A stretch of DNA of 64,000 bases, from assembly GCF_000170855.1 (NCBI RefSeq), contig NZ_ABCQ01000002.1, positions 212,365 to 276,364 on the forward strand, written 5' to 3'. Shown one piece after another: positions 8,078 through 16,989 of the stretch. The notes beneath the pieces were generated by a model. That model worked only from the letters and a program-made list of their open reading frames with translations, ran no database searches and was not told the DNA's origin. Source of the DNA: Moritella sp. PE36 (GTDB taxonomy: Bacteria; Pseudomonadota; Gammaproteobacteria; Enterobacterales; Moritellaceae). Numbering within the stretch: the first letter of the stretch is position 1; the number at the start of each line of letters is the position of its first letter. The position numbers and the translations under genes are program-made.

Positions 8078-8716
8078 ATGGAACTCATTTATAACGGCCC
8101 TGTTGATGGCCCATTATTTGTATTTGCTCACGGTGCTGGCGCGCCTGCGAGTGCTGACTTTATGGAAACCATCGCCAAAGGATTAGCCTTACAGGGAATA
8201 CGCGTCGCACGTTTCAATTTTCCTTATATGCAGCAACGTGTTGATAATGGTACTCGCCGACCACCAGAGCGTGCGCCGAAACTAATCGCGCAGTACCAAC
8301 AGCTTATTGCCAGCATTGACCAACCTATGGTGATTGGTGGCAAATCAATGGGTGGACGCATGGCCAGTCTAGTGGCATCCGATCCAACCACAGATGAGTT
8401 ATCCGTTAATTCAAAAATAAAAGGCATCGCCTGTTTAGGTTTTCCTTTTCATCCCGCCAATAAACCCGAAACATTACGCACCGAGCACTTCCCCTTGATT
8501 AAACAAGCGGTTTTTATTGCTCAAGGTGAGCGAGACAAATTAGGGTCCAAAGAAGACGTGGCGAGTTATGGCTTACCAGATAATATTGAATGGCTATGGC
8601 TAGAAGATGGCGATCATGATTTAAAACCAAGAGTAAAAAGTGGTTTTACCCATCAAGCACACCTGCAGAAAACCATCATCAGCATGGCCGAGTTCATCAA
8701 AAAAGCACTGCTTTAA
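8078..8716 (+). CDS. Alpha/beta hydrolase of the KANL3/TEX30-like family
   Basis: 212 residues. Beta-strand LFVFAHGAGAP carries the HGxG oxyanion-type motif near residue 18. The nucleophile elbow is GGKSMGGRM (Ser near 90), an Asp-containing turn is EGDHDLKP, and the C-terminal His is within that GDHD segment. Small, with no lid domain or signal peptide, so it is a cytoplasmic esterase or dienelactone-hydrolase-like protein of unknown substrate. A GGAAGA ribosome binding site precedes the ATG. Confidence 0.8.
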   Translation: MELIYNGPVDGPLFVFAHGAGAPASADFMETIAKGLALQGIRVARFNFPYMQQRVDNGTRRPPERAPKLIAQYQQLIASIDQPMVIGGKSMGGRMASLVASDPTTDELSVNSKIKGIACLGFPFHPANKPETLRTEHFPLIKQAVFIAQGERDKLGSKEDVASYGLPDNIEWLWLEDGDHDLKPRVKSGFTHQAHLQKTIISMAEFIKKALL

Positions 8717-8970
8717 CACGATACTACCGTATCCAACGTTGAGGGGAGAGCATCCCTATCCGACCAAATCAATTCTCAGGTCTCGACATTGACCACAATG
8801 CCTGGAAAAAGAAGAAATAAGAAATAGGAGAGATGATTAGCTAACTGAGGAATATTAATCCCCACTTTATTGGCTTCTAAGGTGAAAGTGCTAATGTTAG
8901 TTAAATAGGATCGGTGTTTTTATTGCACCTGTGATTTGGCTTTGTTAGTCCTTCATGGCGGTTTAACATT

Positions 8971-9690
8971 ATGATTAAAATAATATACGGTTTAATTGTC
9001 TCGGCACTGATGGCACTGCTTATTTCCTGTGGCAGCGATAACATCTCAAGCGAACGAGTACCTAATGGGGTATTTAATGGTGTATTAGCGGGAGAAGATA
9101 CCGTCGTATTAGTGTGGGACAATACTGCACATGTATTAGCAACGGATGATTCCCAGTTGGAGATTAACTTTACCGTATCAAGATTAAGCTCAACCGGCAA
9201 TAATTCTGATGTGACCACTAGACACGTCACTGGTCACGGGCGTAAGTATGACAGTAATAACGATACATTCAGTGAGATTACTATTTCAGGTTCATTTACT
9301 CATACCGACATGAATACGACCTTTGAGCTGACCATTACAGACGCTAATAATAGTGAAGATAAACTGTTCCTGTTAACCTCCTCGACATCGAATGATAGTG
9401 CAAGCTTTGCGCTGTTAGATGGGACTTATTTAATACGGGATATAGGTGGTTTAATGGTCATTGATGATATGGGTATTATCAGCGGCTCCGATAACAATGA
9501 TTGTGAATATGAAGGTGATGTCGAGATCCCAGATCCAAACATCAACATCTATCAAGTTTTTATGACTGTGCGTAATTGTTCATTGAATGGCCACTATACT
9601 GGGTTAGGGACTCTTGATCAGTCGATTGATACTTTTATGTTTAGTATGATTAATACCGAGCGGTTACTTCAATATAACTTGCAACGATAA
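8971..9690 (+). CDS. Hypothetical lipoprotein
   Basis: 239 residues. A lipoprotein signal (MIKIIYGLIVSALMALLISC) puts the lipid-modified Cys at 20, followed by GSDN, which fits outer-membrane sorting. The rest is rich in Asp, Asn, Ser and Thr with beta-strand character and two later cysteines (DCEYEGD and VRNCSLNG). I recognise no domain. It stands alone on the plus strand between unrelated genes. Confidence 0.65.
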   Translation: MIKIIYGLIVSALMALLISCGSDNISSERVPNGVFNGVLAGEDTVVLVWDNTAHVLATDDSQLEINFTVSRLSSTGNNSDVTTRHVTGHGRKYDSNNDTFSEITISGSFTHTDMNTTFELTITDANNSEDKLFLLTSSTSNDSASFALLDGTYLIRDIGGLMVIDDMGIISGSDNNDCEYEGDVEIPDPNINIYQVFMTVRNCSLNGHYTGLGTLDQSIDTFMFSMINTERLLQYNLQR

Positions 9691-9732
9691 CAGTAATATA
9701 GATTACAACAATAACAGCCAATAGTTGATAAA

Positions 9733-9760
9733 GCCCATTGCTGTAACTAAGGCAATGGGC
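9733..9760 (-). terminator. Stem-loop after the FMN reductase gene
   Basis: Perfect 9-bp stem GCCCATTGC / GCAATGGGC with a 10-nt loop. On the minus strand it is followed by TTTATC. It lies between two convergent genes. Confidence 0.6.
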
Positions 9761-9772
9761 CCGTAACCGCTA

Positions 9773-10306
9773 TTACTTCAAATGATCCAAATGACTGACA
9801 GCGTCTTGCAGTTGCTCATTAAGTTCTGCATGTTTCAATATTTTTTTCTCGCTATCGAAATTGTCATAAAAACTGGGAATAGCCAGGCTAGCTTTAACAA
9901 CCCCACTAAAATAAGGGGCCGATTGTACTGCGGTCGCTAATACTGACGTACCACCCATCGAACCTGGTGATGTTGATAACAGCACCATGGGTTTGTTTTG
10001 AAAAACTTTCGGTTCGATACGCGAGCACCAGTCAAAAATGTTTTTATAAGCCACAGTATAAGAGCCATTATGTTCCGCAAAGGCAATAAGAATGCCGCAA
10101 CTTCCCGCTATTTTAGCCAAAAAATCTTTAGCCAGTTGTGGATGACCGATCTCTTCTTCTTTATCCTGACCGTACAAAGGTAATTCATAATCATTGAGGT
10201 CTAATATTTCAACCTGTACATTTTTCAATAAGCTGGCGCTGTACTCAACCAGTTGCCTGTTAATAGATTTGCTATGATTGGTTGCCGCGAACGCAATAAT
10301 TTTCAT
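9773..10306 (-). CDS. NADPH-dependent FMN reductase family protein
   Basis: 177 residues, a flavodoxin-like fold. The N-terminal FMN phosphate loop is MKIIAFAATNHSKSINRQL; AEHNGSYTVAYKNIFDW and LLSTSPGSMGG are the remaining flavin-contact motifs of the family. It likely reduces FMN, quinones or azo/chromate-type acceptors in the cytosol. The start at 10306 begins at the flavin loop. Its ribosome binding site lies in a 13-bp unit that is duplicated (10308-10333). The divergent Lrp-type gene upstream is not obviously its regulator. Confidence 0.82.
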   Translation of the reverse strand: MKIIAFAATNHSKSINRQLVEYSASLLKNVQVEILDLNDYELPLYGQDKEEEIGHPQLAKDFLAKIAGSCGILIAFAEHNGSYTVAYKNIFDWCSRIEPKVFQNKPMVLLSTSPGSMGGTSVLATAVQSAPYFSGVVKASLAIPSFYDNFDSEKKILKHAELNEQLQDAVSHLDHLK

Positions 10307-10307
10307 A

Positions 10308-10333
10308 TTTTCCACCTGTATTTTTCACCTGTA
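10308..10333 (-). repeat. 13-bp tandem duplication covering the FMN reductase ribosome binding site
   Basis: TTTTCCACCTGTA followed by TTTTTCACCTGTA, one mismatch. On the minus strand each copy carries ACAGGTG, so the Shine-Dalgarno element is present twice, the proximal one next to the ATG at 10306. Confidence 0.6.
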
Positions 10334-10418
10334 TGCTCCACAGGAAATAGTGAAACCAAGTTAATTCTGGTACAACAATTGGCAGAGGTCAAAATGAAAT
10401 ACTCAATATGTCCTATCG

Positions 10419-10883
10419 CTAATCGGGGATAATCGCACAGGTATCGTATTTGACTCGGTTCATCGAAATCTGGGTTTTAAAATTCTTCATATTCGGTTCA
10501 CTGTATAAGTGACGTAGGCAAAAATCATCATACTGCTGCATATTTTCAACTGTCACCAATAACACAAAATCCACGTCACCCGTGACTTGATAACATTCTC
10601 TGACTTCGCTGGCCAAGCGGATATGTTTAATAAAACCATCATTCAGATCTAATCTATCTCGTTCCATTTCCACATTTACAATCATGTGTAAACACGCACC
10701 GAGTTTGTCTTGGTTTAGCAATACCACCTGGCTGGCTATAATACCTTCACTTTTTAACTTCTTCACACGCTTAAAACAAGCCGGAGGCGATAAACCAATC
10801 AGAGAAGCAAGTTGGAGATTACTCACCGAGGCATCTTGCTGTAACTGGCGCAAAATGGCTTTATCAATCCGATCGAGAAACAT
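10419..10883 (-). CDS. Lrp/AsnC family transcriptional regulator
   Basis: 154 residues, full family length. The N-terminal winged helix-turn-helix is LDRIDKAILRQLQQDASVSN then LASLIGLSPPACFKRVKKL. The C-terminal RAM domain carries VRECYQVTGDVDFVLLVTV, the usual effector-binding and oligomerisation segment. It is divergent from the nucleoside-recognition membrane protein at 11016 with a 132-bp gap, so it probably regulates that gene and itself in response to an amino acid or related small molecule. Confidence 0.9.
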   Translation of the reverse strand: MFLDRIDKAILRQLQQDASVSNLQLASLIGLSPPACFKRVKKLKSEGIIASQVVLLNQDKLGACLHMIVNVEMERDRLDLNDGFIKHIRLASEVRECYQVTGDVDFVLLVTVENMQQYDDFCLRHLYSEPNMKNFKTQISMNRVKYDTCAIIPD

Positions 10884-10937
10884 AATTAACTTAACCTTGG
10901 TAAATAAGAAATATATAGAAACATTTGTACCTGATTA

Positions 10938-10968
10938 TTGAAATAATTTCTAGCAGCTTGCATATAAT
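10938..10968 (+). promoter_or_regulatory. Candidate sigma70 promoter for the nucleoside-recognition gene
   Basis: TTGAAA at 10938 and TATAAT at 10963, with a rather long 19-bp spacer, located 48 bp before the ATG at 11016 and just upstream of the Lrp-type gene. Confidence 0.4.
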
Positions 10969-11015
10969 AGACGCCATAAAACATTAATTAACCTCACAGA
11001 CATGGAAACAGTCAC

Positions 11016-11969
11016 ATGCTAACAAGCTTAAAATCTTTATTTCTCGACGTCGGGCGTGTTTATCTCACACTGCTTAAAGTCATGGTACCCGCGCTTATTA
11101 TCGTTAAAGTATTAGATATGATTGGCGGTACTGTGTGGTTAGGAAAGCTGTTAGCGCCGCTGATGAGCTTGGTTGGTTTACCCGAAGCGATGGGCTTGGT
11201 ATGGGCAACTGCTATGCTCACCAATATCTATACGGGAATGGCGGTATTTTTTGATTTAGCTGGCGACAATCCACTCACCGTCGCCCAAGTATCAGTCCTT
11301 GGCATCATGATGCTACTCGCACATGCATTACCTATTGAAGGTGCTGTCGCTAAACTATCGGGTATCTCTTGGCGCGTAACCTTACCACTACGCATTGGCG
11401 GCGGTTTTATACTGGGTATGATCACCAATCAAGTGTATCTACTGGGAAACTGGCAGCAGCAACCTGCCGAGATCGTTTGGCAACCGACCCCCGCCTCATC
11501 AAGTTTGTTTGATTGGGGAATAGCGCAATTAACCATGTTGGCCTCTATCTTTTTTATCATTGCCGCATTGATGATATTACTGCGGTTATTAAAATGGTGT
11601 GGTATCGAAAAACTGATCCAAGCCCTGCTATCGCCGTTTTTAAAAGCCTTAACCATAGGTAAAGAAACCACCAATGTCTGTGTGATTGGTTTAGTTTTGG
11701 GCTTAAGTTTTGGTGCCGGATTATTAATTGATGAGGCGCGTACAGGTAAAATCAGTAAGCGTGATATTTTCCTCGCGGTATGCTTTTTAGGATTAACCCA
11801 CAGCATTATTGAAGATACTATTTTGATCTTATTATTAGGTGCTGACTTGATGTCTGTTTTATGGGGGCGTTTGCTGTTTGGTTTTATTGTTATTGCAATA
11901 TTAGCGCGTTTTATCGAGCAAAAATCTCCTTCCTGCTCGACCAATAAACCAATTGAAAAGGTTTCTTAA
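11016..11969 (+). CDS. Nucleoside recognition (Gate) domain inner-membrane protein
   Basis: 317 residues with about eight hydrophobic segments and two Gate-type repeats: TLLKVMVPALIIVKVLD and AMLTNIYTGMAVFF in the first half, and VCVIGLVLGLSFGAGLLIDEAR and HSIIEDTILILLLGAD in the second. This resembles YjiG/YjiH and SpmA/B-like proteins, presumed transporters of unknown cargo. The divergent Lrp-type regulator suggests an amino acid or peptide-like compound; that is inference. Confidence 0.75.
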   Translation: MLTSLKSLFLDVGRVYLTLLKVMVPALIIVKVLDMIGGTVWLGKLLAPLMSLVGLPEAMGLVWATAMLTNIYTGMAVFFDLAGDNPLTVAQVSVLGIMMLLAHALPIEGAVAKLSGISWRVTLPLRIGGGFILGMITNQVYLLGNWQQQPAEIVWQPTPASSSLFDWGIAQLTMLASIFFIIAALMILLRLLKWCGIEKLIQALLSPFLKALTIGKETTNVCVIGLVLGLSFGAGLLIDEARTGKISKRDIFLAVCFLGLTHSIIEDTILILLLGADLMSVLWGRLLFGFIVIAILARFIEQKSPSCSTNKPIEKVS

Positions 11970-11975
11970 ACGAGT

Positions 11976-13004
11976 TTACTCAATACAAGTTAACTTGTCA
12001 TTACGCTTAGATAAGCCCTTAAATGATGCCATCATGTTGGCTTCTTTCACGAACTTCTTAGGTGGCGTAATCACCTGAAGGCGATAGTCGCTTGATGACG
12101 TTGCAGTTGACGTCATCGCGCTATTCACGTTTACAGGCGTAACAATAACCACGTTCAACTCGGGTGCGCGCGCCAAAATACTGGCCGCCGTCCCCAAGCC
12201 ATTCTCGGTATGGAATTTACCGGCAATATGCATGACTTGTTTATGGGGGTTAGTCGCCAAATAGTTAACAATACTTTCAGCCATGGTTTCATCCCACGTC
12301 ACTTGCGAAGCAAATTTATGCTCATTTTGGCTTTCATCACCATGATGCATCGACGCCATAAAATGGGTTTTGTACGGTGAGTCTTGGGTATTGATATTCG
12401 CCGCTAACCACGTGCGTTCATCCGCAGGTAATTTGTCCACATAGCTAATACCTTCTTTGCCGATACAACGGATGATATTTTTCGGTGCATTGGCAGCGAT
12501 AATATCTATTTCCTTGGTCTTTGCTAGCTCAACAAGCGGACGATAATCACTGTTATAATTTGGCCAAGTATTCGCTTGTTTTATTAGCGTCCCTTCCCCT
12601 ATTTCACCCGCTAAGTAAGCATTCACAATCGCTTGTTTATCGCGAGTAAACTGCTCCATTGATAGGGTCACATTGCCGTTAGCCGCAATCATGGCTTGTA
12701 ATAATTCAGTTTGAAAGCGATGAATACCAGCATGAGTATGCCACTCACCCACCAGCACCACATCGGCATTTTGAATGTCTGCAACAAAGTCTTTTAAGTT
12801 AATATCCTGACCCGATGGCGACTGTAAATCATAGTCATAGTAAGTAGTCACTTCCGATGAGATGAACGTTTTATCCACCACTCCCAAGGAGGGATTGATT
12901 GTGCAACCAGCAAGTATGGAAACAAGTACGGCACTGATACAACTGCGTTTATAATTTTTGAATACAGGTACTGATGGAGAAGATAGTTGAGAAAAAGTAA
13001 ACAT
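11976..13004 (-). CDS. ChaN-family lipoprotein
   Basis: 342 residues from the ATG at 13004, which has AGGGTG about 5 nt upstream. The signal ends in the lipobox ILAGC with Cys 34, so the N terminus before the hydrophobic segment is long. The ChaN/DUF399 fold shows VVLVGEWHTHAGIHRFQTELL, LSMEQFTRDKQ, the DYRPLVELAK and IIAANAPKNIIR block, and HIAGKFHTENGLG. Related ChaN of Campylobacter binds haem pairs and PhuW is iron-regulated, so a role in haem or iron uptake at the outer membrane is plausible. The open frame extends further upstream to 13154 but overlaps the LysR gene. Confidence 0.8.
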   Translation of the reverse strand: MFTFSQLSSPSVPVFKNYKRSCISAVLVSILAGCTINPSLGVVDKTFISSEVTTYYDYDLQSPSGQDINLKDFVADIQNADVVLVGEWHTHAGIHRFQTELLQAMIAANGNVTLSMEQFTRDKQAIVNAYLAGEIGEGTLIKQANTWPNYNSDYRPLVELAKTKEIDIIAANAPKNIIRCIGKEGISYVDKLPADERTWLAANINTQDSPYKTHFMASMHHGDESQNEHKFASQVTWDETMAESIVNYLATNPHKQVMHIAGKFHTENGLGTAASILARAPELNVVIVTPVNVNSAMTSTATSSSDYRLQVITPPKKFVKEANMMASFKGLSKRNDKLTCIE

Positions 13005-13122
13005 ATAACACCCTAATAATAGCGACCACCAATAGTAATGCATCTCACTTACAATGACAAATGGCGTATTATATCGCCCTTTAAATAATAAGCATTCATA
13101 CAGGGCTCGATTTAAAATTCGC

Positions 13123-13998
13123 TTATGACAGCAAACATTGCTTCGTCGCAGCAATAACTGTTTTCACGCGACTCGGTATAAACTTATTTAAGTGCCCCCC
13201 AAGATACAAGGTTTCAGCAACAGGTATTGCGAGATGGTGGATCGTCACCTTTTCTGGTGAAGGGAAAGCAGCGACCGCATGTGCAGGCAATACCGTAAAA
13301 CCAAGTCCCATACTCACAGGTTCTAAGATCAGATTTATCTGATTAGAAAACCCCGTTTTTTTAAACTGATTATAATGTTTAAACTCTGGATAATTAACCC
13401 CTAATAGCAAGCTCGAATGGTAAGCACCATCAGGATGATCAATAAAGCCTAATTGCGTTAATACTTGCCAACTTGGATCAACTACATCGGCAGGCGTCAC
13501 TAACAATAACGCTTCTTCAGCAACTGGTTTCAGGCTCACTTCTGCTAATGTCGATGCGCGAGTCATAAAGCCAATATCAACACTGTGTTCGGCAATGGCT
13601 TTTTCTATCGCGGCATTCGGCGCAAAGCGATAATCAATCACCAATTTCGGGTGCTCAGCTTGCAACGTCAGTAAATAACGATATAACTTCAAACCAATAC
13701 TACCGGGTGACATAACTCTGACCAGACCTTCAAAATCAGGGTCGGTCGTCACTCGTTGCTCGAGCTCAGATAATGAGTTAATGATCTGTTTACCTTCCAC
13801 GTATAAGCGCTGACCCGCATCAGTGAGGGTGAACTGCTTACCTTCACGGATCAGTAAGTCTTGGCCTAACTGCGTTTCCAATTTTCGGATATGCTGGCTA
13901 ATACCCGATTGGGTCATGTTGAGGCGATCTGCACTACGGGTAAAATGGCCGACTTCCACTAGCGTACAAAAACTACGAAGTAAAACAGGATTAATCAT
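13123..13998 (-). CDS. LysR-family transcriptional regulator
   Basis: 291 residues. The N-terminal helix-turn-helix is LLRSFCTLVEVGHFTRSADRL then MTQSGISQHIRKLETQLG. The effector domain begins LVRVMSPGSIGLKLYRYLL, a type 2 periplasmic-binding fold. It starts 6 bp after the stop of rsuA on the same strand, so it may be read from the rsuA transcript. There is no divergent target gene, so its regulon cannot be told from context. Confidence 0.88.
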   Translation of the reverse strand: MINPVLLRSFCTLVEVGHFTRSADRLNMTQSGISQHIRKLETQLGQDLLIREGKQFTLTDAGQRLYVEGKQIINSLSELEQRVTTDPDFEGLVRVMSPGSIGLKLYRYLLTLQAEHPKLVIDYRFAPNAAIEKAIAEHSVDIGFMTRASTLAEVSLKPVAEEALLLVTPADVVDPSWQVLTQLGFIDHPDGAYHSSLLLGVNYPEFKHYNQFKKTGFSNQINLILEPVSMGLGFTVLPAHAVAAFPSPEKVTIHHLAIPVAETLYLGGHLNKFIPSRVKTVIAATKQCLLS

Positions 13999-14003
13999 TA
14001 CGT

Positions 14004-14693
14004 TTATGCTCCAAATGAATTTACTTCTCTATCGGTTAAATAACGCCACTGCCCGACTTCAACATCCAACTGTATTGCACCAATTTTTTCACGGTGTAGA
14101 CTCACAACTCGATTCCCCACAGCCGAAAACATGCGTTTTACCTGATGGAATTTACCTTCAGTGATAGTCAGTAATACTTCTTTCGATGAGACAACCTCTA
14201 AGATTGCCGGACGGGTTAATTGCTGTTCGCCTTGTAATTGCACGCCATGGGCAAATTTAGCCACGACATCATCGCCAATAGGGCGCGATAAGCCAACACG
14301 ATAAACTTTCTGACAATGTTTGGTTGGGGTAATAATATTAAATGACCAACGGCCATCATCTGTCACTAATACTAGTCCGGTAGTATCGGCATCCAATCGT
14401 CCGGCAACATGTAATTCTGATGCATTTTCAACATCGATATAATTAAATAATGACGGGTAAGCTTCATCAATATTAGAGCAAATAGTATCCGCAGGTTTGT
14501 GCAAGAGGATATAACGGGACGGCCTTGCGGTGAGCACCTCGCCATTAAAACTGATGTGGTTGTTTTCATGTACTTGTGTAGCAACATCTAAAATGACATC
14601 GTGATTAACCGATACACAGCCGCCAGTGATCATAGCGGTTGCGTCGACTCGGGTTAACTCGGTACTTTTACAAACAAACTTATCAAGACGCAT
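14004..14693 (-). CDS. rsuA: RsuA-family 16S rRNA pseudouridine synthase
   Basis: 229 residues. An S4-type RNA-binding domain (RLDKFVCKSTELTRVDA) is followed by the catalytic domain with the family motif AGRLDADTTGLVLVTDDG, where the first Asp of DADT is the catalytic residue. KVYRVGLSRP and TEGKFHQVKRMF are further conserved blocks. E. coli RsuA makes pseudouridine 516 in 16S rRNA; this is the likely reaction, though a paralogue modifying another site cannot be excluded. Confidence 0.85.
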   Translation of the reverse strand: MRLDKFVCKSTELTRVDATAMITGGCVSVNHDVILDVATQVHENNHISFNGEVLTARPSRYILLHKPADTICSNIDEAYPSLFNYIDVENASELHVAGRLDADTTGLVLVTDDGRWSFNIITPTKHCQKVYRVGLSRPIGDDVVAKFAHGVQLQGEQQLTRPAILEVVSSKEVLLTITEGKFHQVKRMFSAVGNRVVSLHREKIGAIQLDVEVGQWRYLTDREVNSFGA

Positions 14694-14765
14694 TAACAGA
14701 ATTCTATAATCAGATAAAGACCGCTATTATCCGTGTTCTCATGATTAAGTAAAATAATTAATCTG

Positions 14766-14798
14766 CTTGCCCTCTCTAATATTTATAGAGAGGGCAAG
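14766..14798 (-). terminator. Strong stem-loop after cbiM
   Basis: Perfect 13-bp stem CTTGCCCTCTCTA / TAGAGAGGGCAAG with a 7-nt loop, 30 bp past the end of cbiM and 73 bp before rsuA. The U-tract after it is poor, so it may protect a 3-prime end rather than terminate on its own. Confidence 0.55.
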
Positions 14799-14828
14799 TG
14801 ATATTAACCGCAATCGGATTTATTATAT

Positions 14829-15509
14829 TTAGCTTGCTGCACTAAACACACGGTTTGCAATGAATGGCGTGTTGGCAAGTTTAGGGAACTGCTTGGCAAG
14901 CGCTAATACAGCCAAATCAACGAATGGTTCGACAATAATGACCGTCATGTATGCTAATCCAAAAGAAGAGATAGAGGCGACATTTTCAGCGCCAAAACCT
15001 TGGCCATAGAACGCCCAAAAACCAACCCAAGAAACGATACCACCTTGGTAAGCAGTAGACAGTTTAAATGCTTGTGAATAAGACAGGTCTTTATAAGCGG
15101 TTTTAGGATCAATGATCTTTTTAGCCAGATAAGACATAACAACTAACGGCATAATTAACGTCGTTACATTCATGCCAAACTGAGGTAAATCAAACGGTGC
15201 AAAAAATACGCCCTGAATTAACAAGCCCATAATGAGACCAATGGCAGCAGGCGCAATCCCAAAGATAAGGAGTAATGTCGACCCCATAATGAGATGTACT
15301 TCCGATACCCCAACAGCTTCATGTGGCAACACTTCAAAAGACAGAAAGACACAAATAATGGCGAGTAACGACTTGAATAATAAAGACGTCATCCCCTGGT
15401 CTTTAATATGTTCCCATGTAAATTTGGCACTTAATCCAATCGCTGCACCAGCAGAAATATAAGACAGTCCAACTTTACTTGCTTCAACCATTCCTGGTTC
15501 AATATGCAT
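14829..15509 (-). CDS. cbiM: CbiM-type energy-coupling factor transporter S component
   Basis: 226 residues, with about six membrane segments. The N terminus MHIEPGM keeps the Met-His start that gives the Co/Ni ligand in CbiM/NikM, and a second His is in VSEVHLIMGSTLL. The cobalamin riboswitch upstream points to cobalt rather than nickel. No cbiN, cbiQ or cbiO lies nearby, so it works either with a distant ATPase module or alone, which has been seen for some S components. The ribosome binding site is GAGGAA, 6-7 nt before the ATG. Confidence 0.8.
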   Translation of the reverse strand: MHIEPGMVEASKVGLSYISAGAAIGLSAKFTWEHIKDQGMTSLLFKSLLAIICVFLSFEVLPHEAVGVSEVHLIMGSTLLLIFGIAPAAIGLIMGLLIQGVFFAPFDLPQFGMNVTTLIMPLVVMSYLAKKIIDPKTAYKDLSYSQAFKLSTAYQGGIVSWVGFWAFYGQGFGAENVASISSFGLAYMTVIIVEPFVDLAVLALAKQFPKLANTPFIANRVFSAAS

Positions 15510-15568
15510 AACTTTTCCTCGTAATTTAAAATATAATAAAATACGAAAGAACGACGACAGGGGTCAAC

Positions 15569-15628
15569 TATAACTAGCATATGAACAATATAACTAGAAT
15601 AAGTAAAATATAACTAAAATATGTAGCT
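15569..15628. repeat. 20-bp tandem repeat, three degenerate copies
   Basis: Three 20-mers each starting TATAACTA: TATAACTAGCATATGAACAA (15569), TATAACTAGAATAAGTAAAA (15589) and TATAACTAAAATATGTAGCT (15609). They lie between the riboswitch and the cbiM start, in the expression platform on the minus strand. Confidence 0.65.
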
Positions 15629-15651
15629 AATAACCACTTGCCCAAGCCCTC

Positions 15652-15800
15652 CGCTTGTTCACGTTATTCTTAAATTCTTAAGGTCGGTCTCCGGACTTAT
15701 GAATAATAAAACATTCAATTACCGTTGCGGGGGCAGCGTTGGATTCACACCAACTTCCCTGCTGAATTTAAGTAAAAACTCAGCACCAGAAGAACAAGCG
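15652..15800 (-). ncRNA. Cobalamin riboswitch controlling cbiM
   Basis: On the minus strand the conserved elements occur in order: GGTGCTGAG, CAGGGAA, GGTGTGAATCC, the GCTGCCCCCGCAACGGTA core, and a B12 box reading AGTCCGGAGACCGACC. A closing P1 stem of 9 bp is formed by CGCTTGTTC and GAACAAGCG at the two ends (15792-15800 with 15652-15660). It lies 143 bp upstream of cbiM and should switch it off when adenosylcobalamin is plentiful. I see no clear intrinsic terminator between it and cbiM. Confidence 0.92.
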
Positions 15801-16001
15801 AGGAAGCTACACATTTTTTTCATTGCCGTCAATTTAAAGGCGAAAACATAAAACACAGTTAAATCAGAATAAGTATTTGAAAAAAATAAAAAATAAGCAT
15901 TATAAATTAATTCAACACAGCCATTCAGGCTAAATGGAATGAAAACTAAAAGTATAAAGATTTTTATAATAATTATAAAACCTTAACTCGTTTAAAAATC
16001 G

Positions 16002-16922
16002 CTACAATACCGATTCTAACCGGGGATGTAAGTGCGTCTGTAACACTTCTAATACCTTCTTTCTTAACCATTGTAAGGCCGGATCTCGGTCATTACGTAA
16101 ATGCCAAGACATTGATACCGGACCAGGTGCTAAGTCAAAAGGTAACTTGCGGACAACTAACCGACCAGCTTTAACACTGTCTAAGATCACCGGTAATGGA
16201 ATAGTTGTGATCAAGTCCGAGTTCTCCAGTAACTTAGGTAAGTTATAGCAATGATTAACCGTCATCGCGATACGTCGTTCAAGGCCATGTTTGCTTAATA
16301 TGGTATCAACACCACCGGATGCATCGCCCGACAATGACATCAATAAGTGCTCCGCTTGCGCAAATGTGGTTAAGTCTAAGGTTTGATTGACCAACGGATG
16401 TTCGGGCCGCATTACGCAGACAAAATGGTTATCAAACAGCCATTGCGTCTTCACTCTCTCATTACTGCCTTCGTAATAATCGAGCACCATATCAACATCT
16501 GCATCCAATAATAATCGTTCACCATTTACAACATAGGGCACGGCATGAATATTGATATCAGGCGCTTGCTCCTCAATCAATTTTCGTAATGGCAGCCAAA
16601 ATATATCAACCATCCAATCTGTCAGCGCAATACGAAAAGTGCGCTTGATACCACGAATATCAAATACCTGCTGCTGAGTCGCGTTTTTGATCGAATGTAA
16701 CGGCGCTTCAATATCTCGCCACATCGTTTCGGCAAAAGGAGTTGGCCGTATCCCCCGCCCTTTTTTAACAAATAATGGGTCCTGCCAAACATGGCGCATA
16801 CGAGAAACAGCATTAGACACAGATGGCTGTGTCATCGATAACCGTTGTGCAGCAAGCGTAATGGATTGCTCTTGCATGATGGCATCAAAAATAACCATCA
16901 AATTTAGATCTACATTTGCCAT
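16002..16922 (-). CDS. LysR-family transcriptional regulator (NodD/LeuO-like branch)
   Basis: 306 residues from ATG 16922. The N-terminal helix-turn-helix is MVIFDAIMQEQSITLAAQRL then MTQPSVSNAVSRMR, with the KGRGIRPTPFAE turn typical of the NodD-like branch. The effector domain includes DMVLDYYEG and a conserved MSWHLRND near the C terminus. The remnant of an MDR oxidoreductase lies just upstream on the other strand (16990-17150), which was probably its original divergent neighbour or target. Confidence 0.88.
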   Translation of the reverse strand: MANVDLNLMVIFDAIMQEQSITLAAQRLSMTQPSVSNAVSRMRHVWQDPLFVKKGRGIRPTPFAETMWRDIEAPLHSIKNATQQQVFDIRGIKRTFRIALTDWMVDIFWLPLRKLIEEQAPDINIHAVPYVVNGERLLLDADVDMVLDYYEGSNERVKTQWLFDNHFVCVMRPEHPLVNQTLDLTTFAQAEHLLMSLSGDASGGVDTILSKHGLERRIAMTVNHCYNLPKLLENSDLITTIPLPVILDSVKAGRLVVRKLPFDLAPGPVSMSWHLRNDRDPALQWLRKKVLEVLQTHLHPRLESVL

Positions 16923-16989
16923 ATCATTGTTTTTATTAAGTAACAGATAACAACCAGTGTAATTTAACATATTGACAACATCAATACTC

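Noticed and set aside
11429..11944. A 171-codon minus-strand open frame inside the nucleoside-recognition gene
   Set aside because: Shadow of a membrane-protein gene; composition reflects complementary hydrophobic codons and no start signal is seen.
12961..13110. Fur box upstream of chaN
   Set aside because: Only a loose match (AATGCATCTCACTTACAATG) to GATAATGATAATCATTATC; not strong enough to claim iron control.
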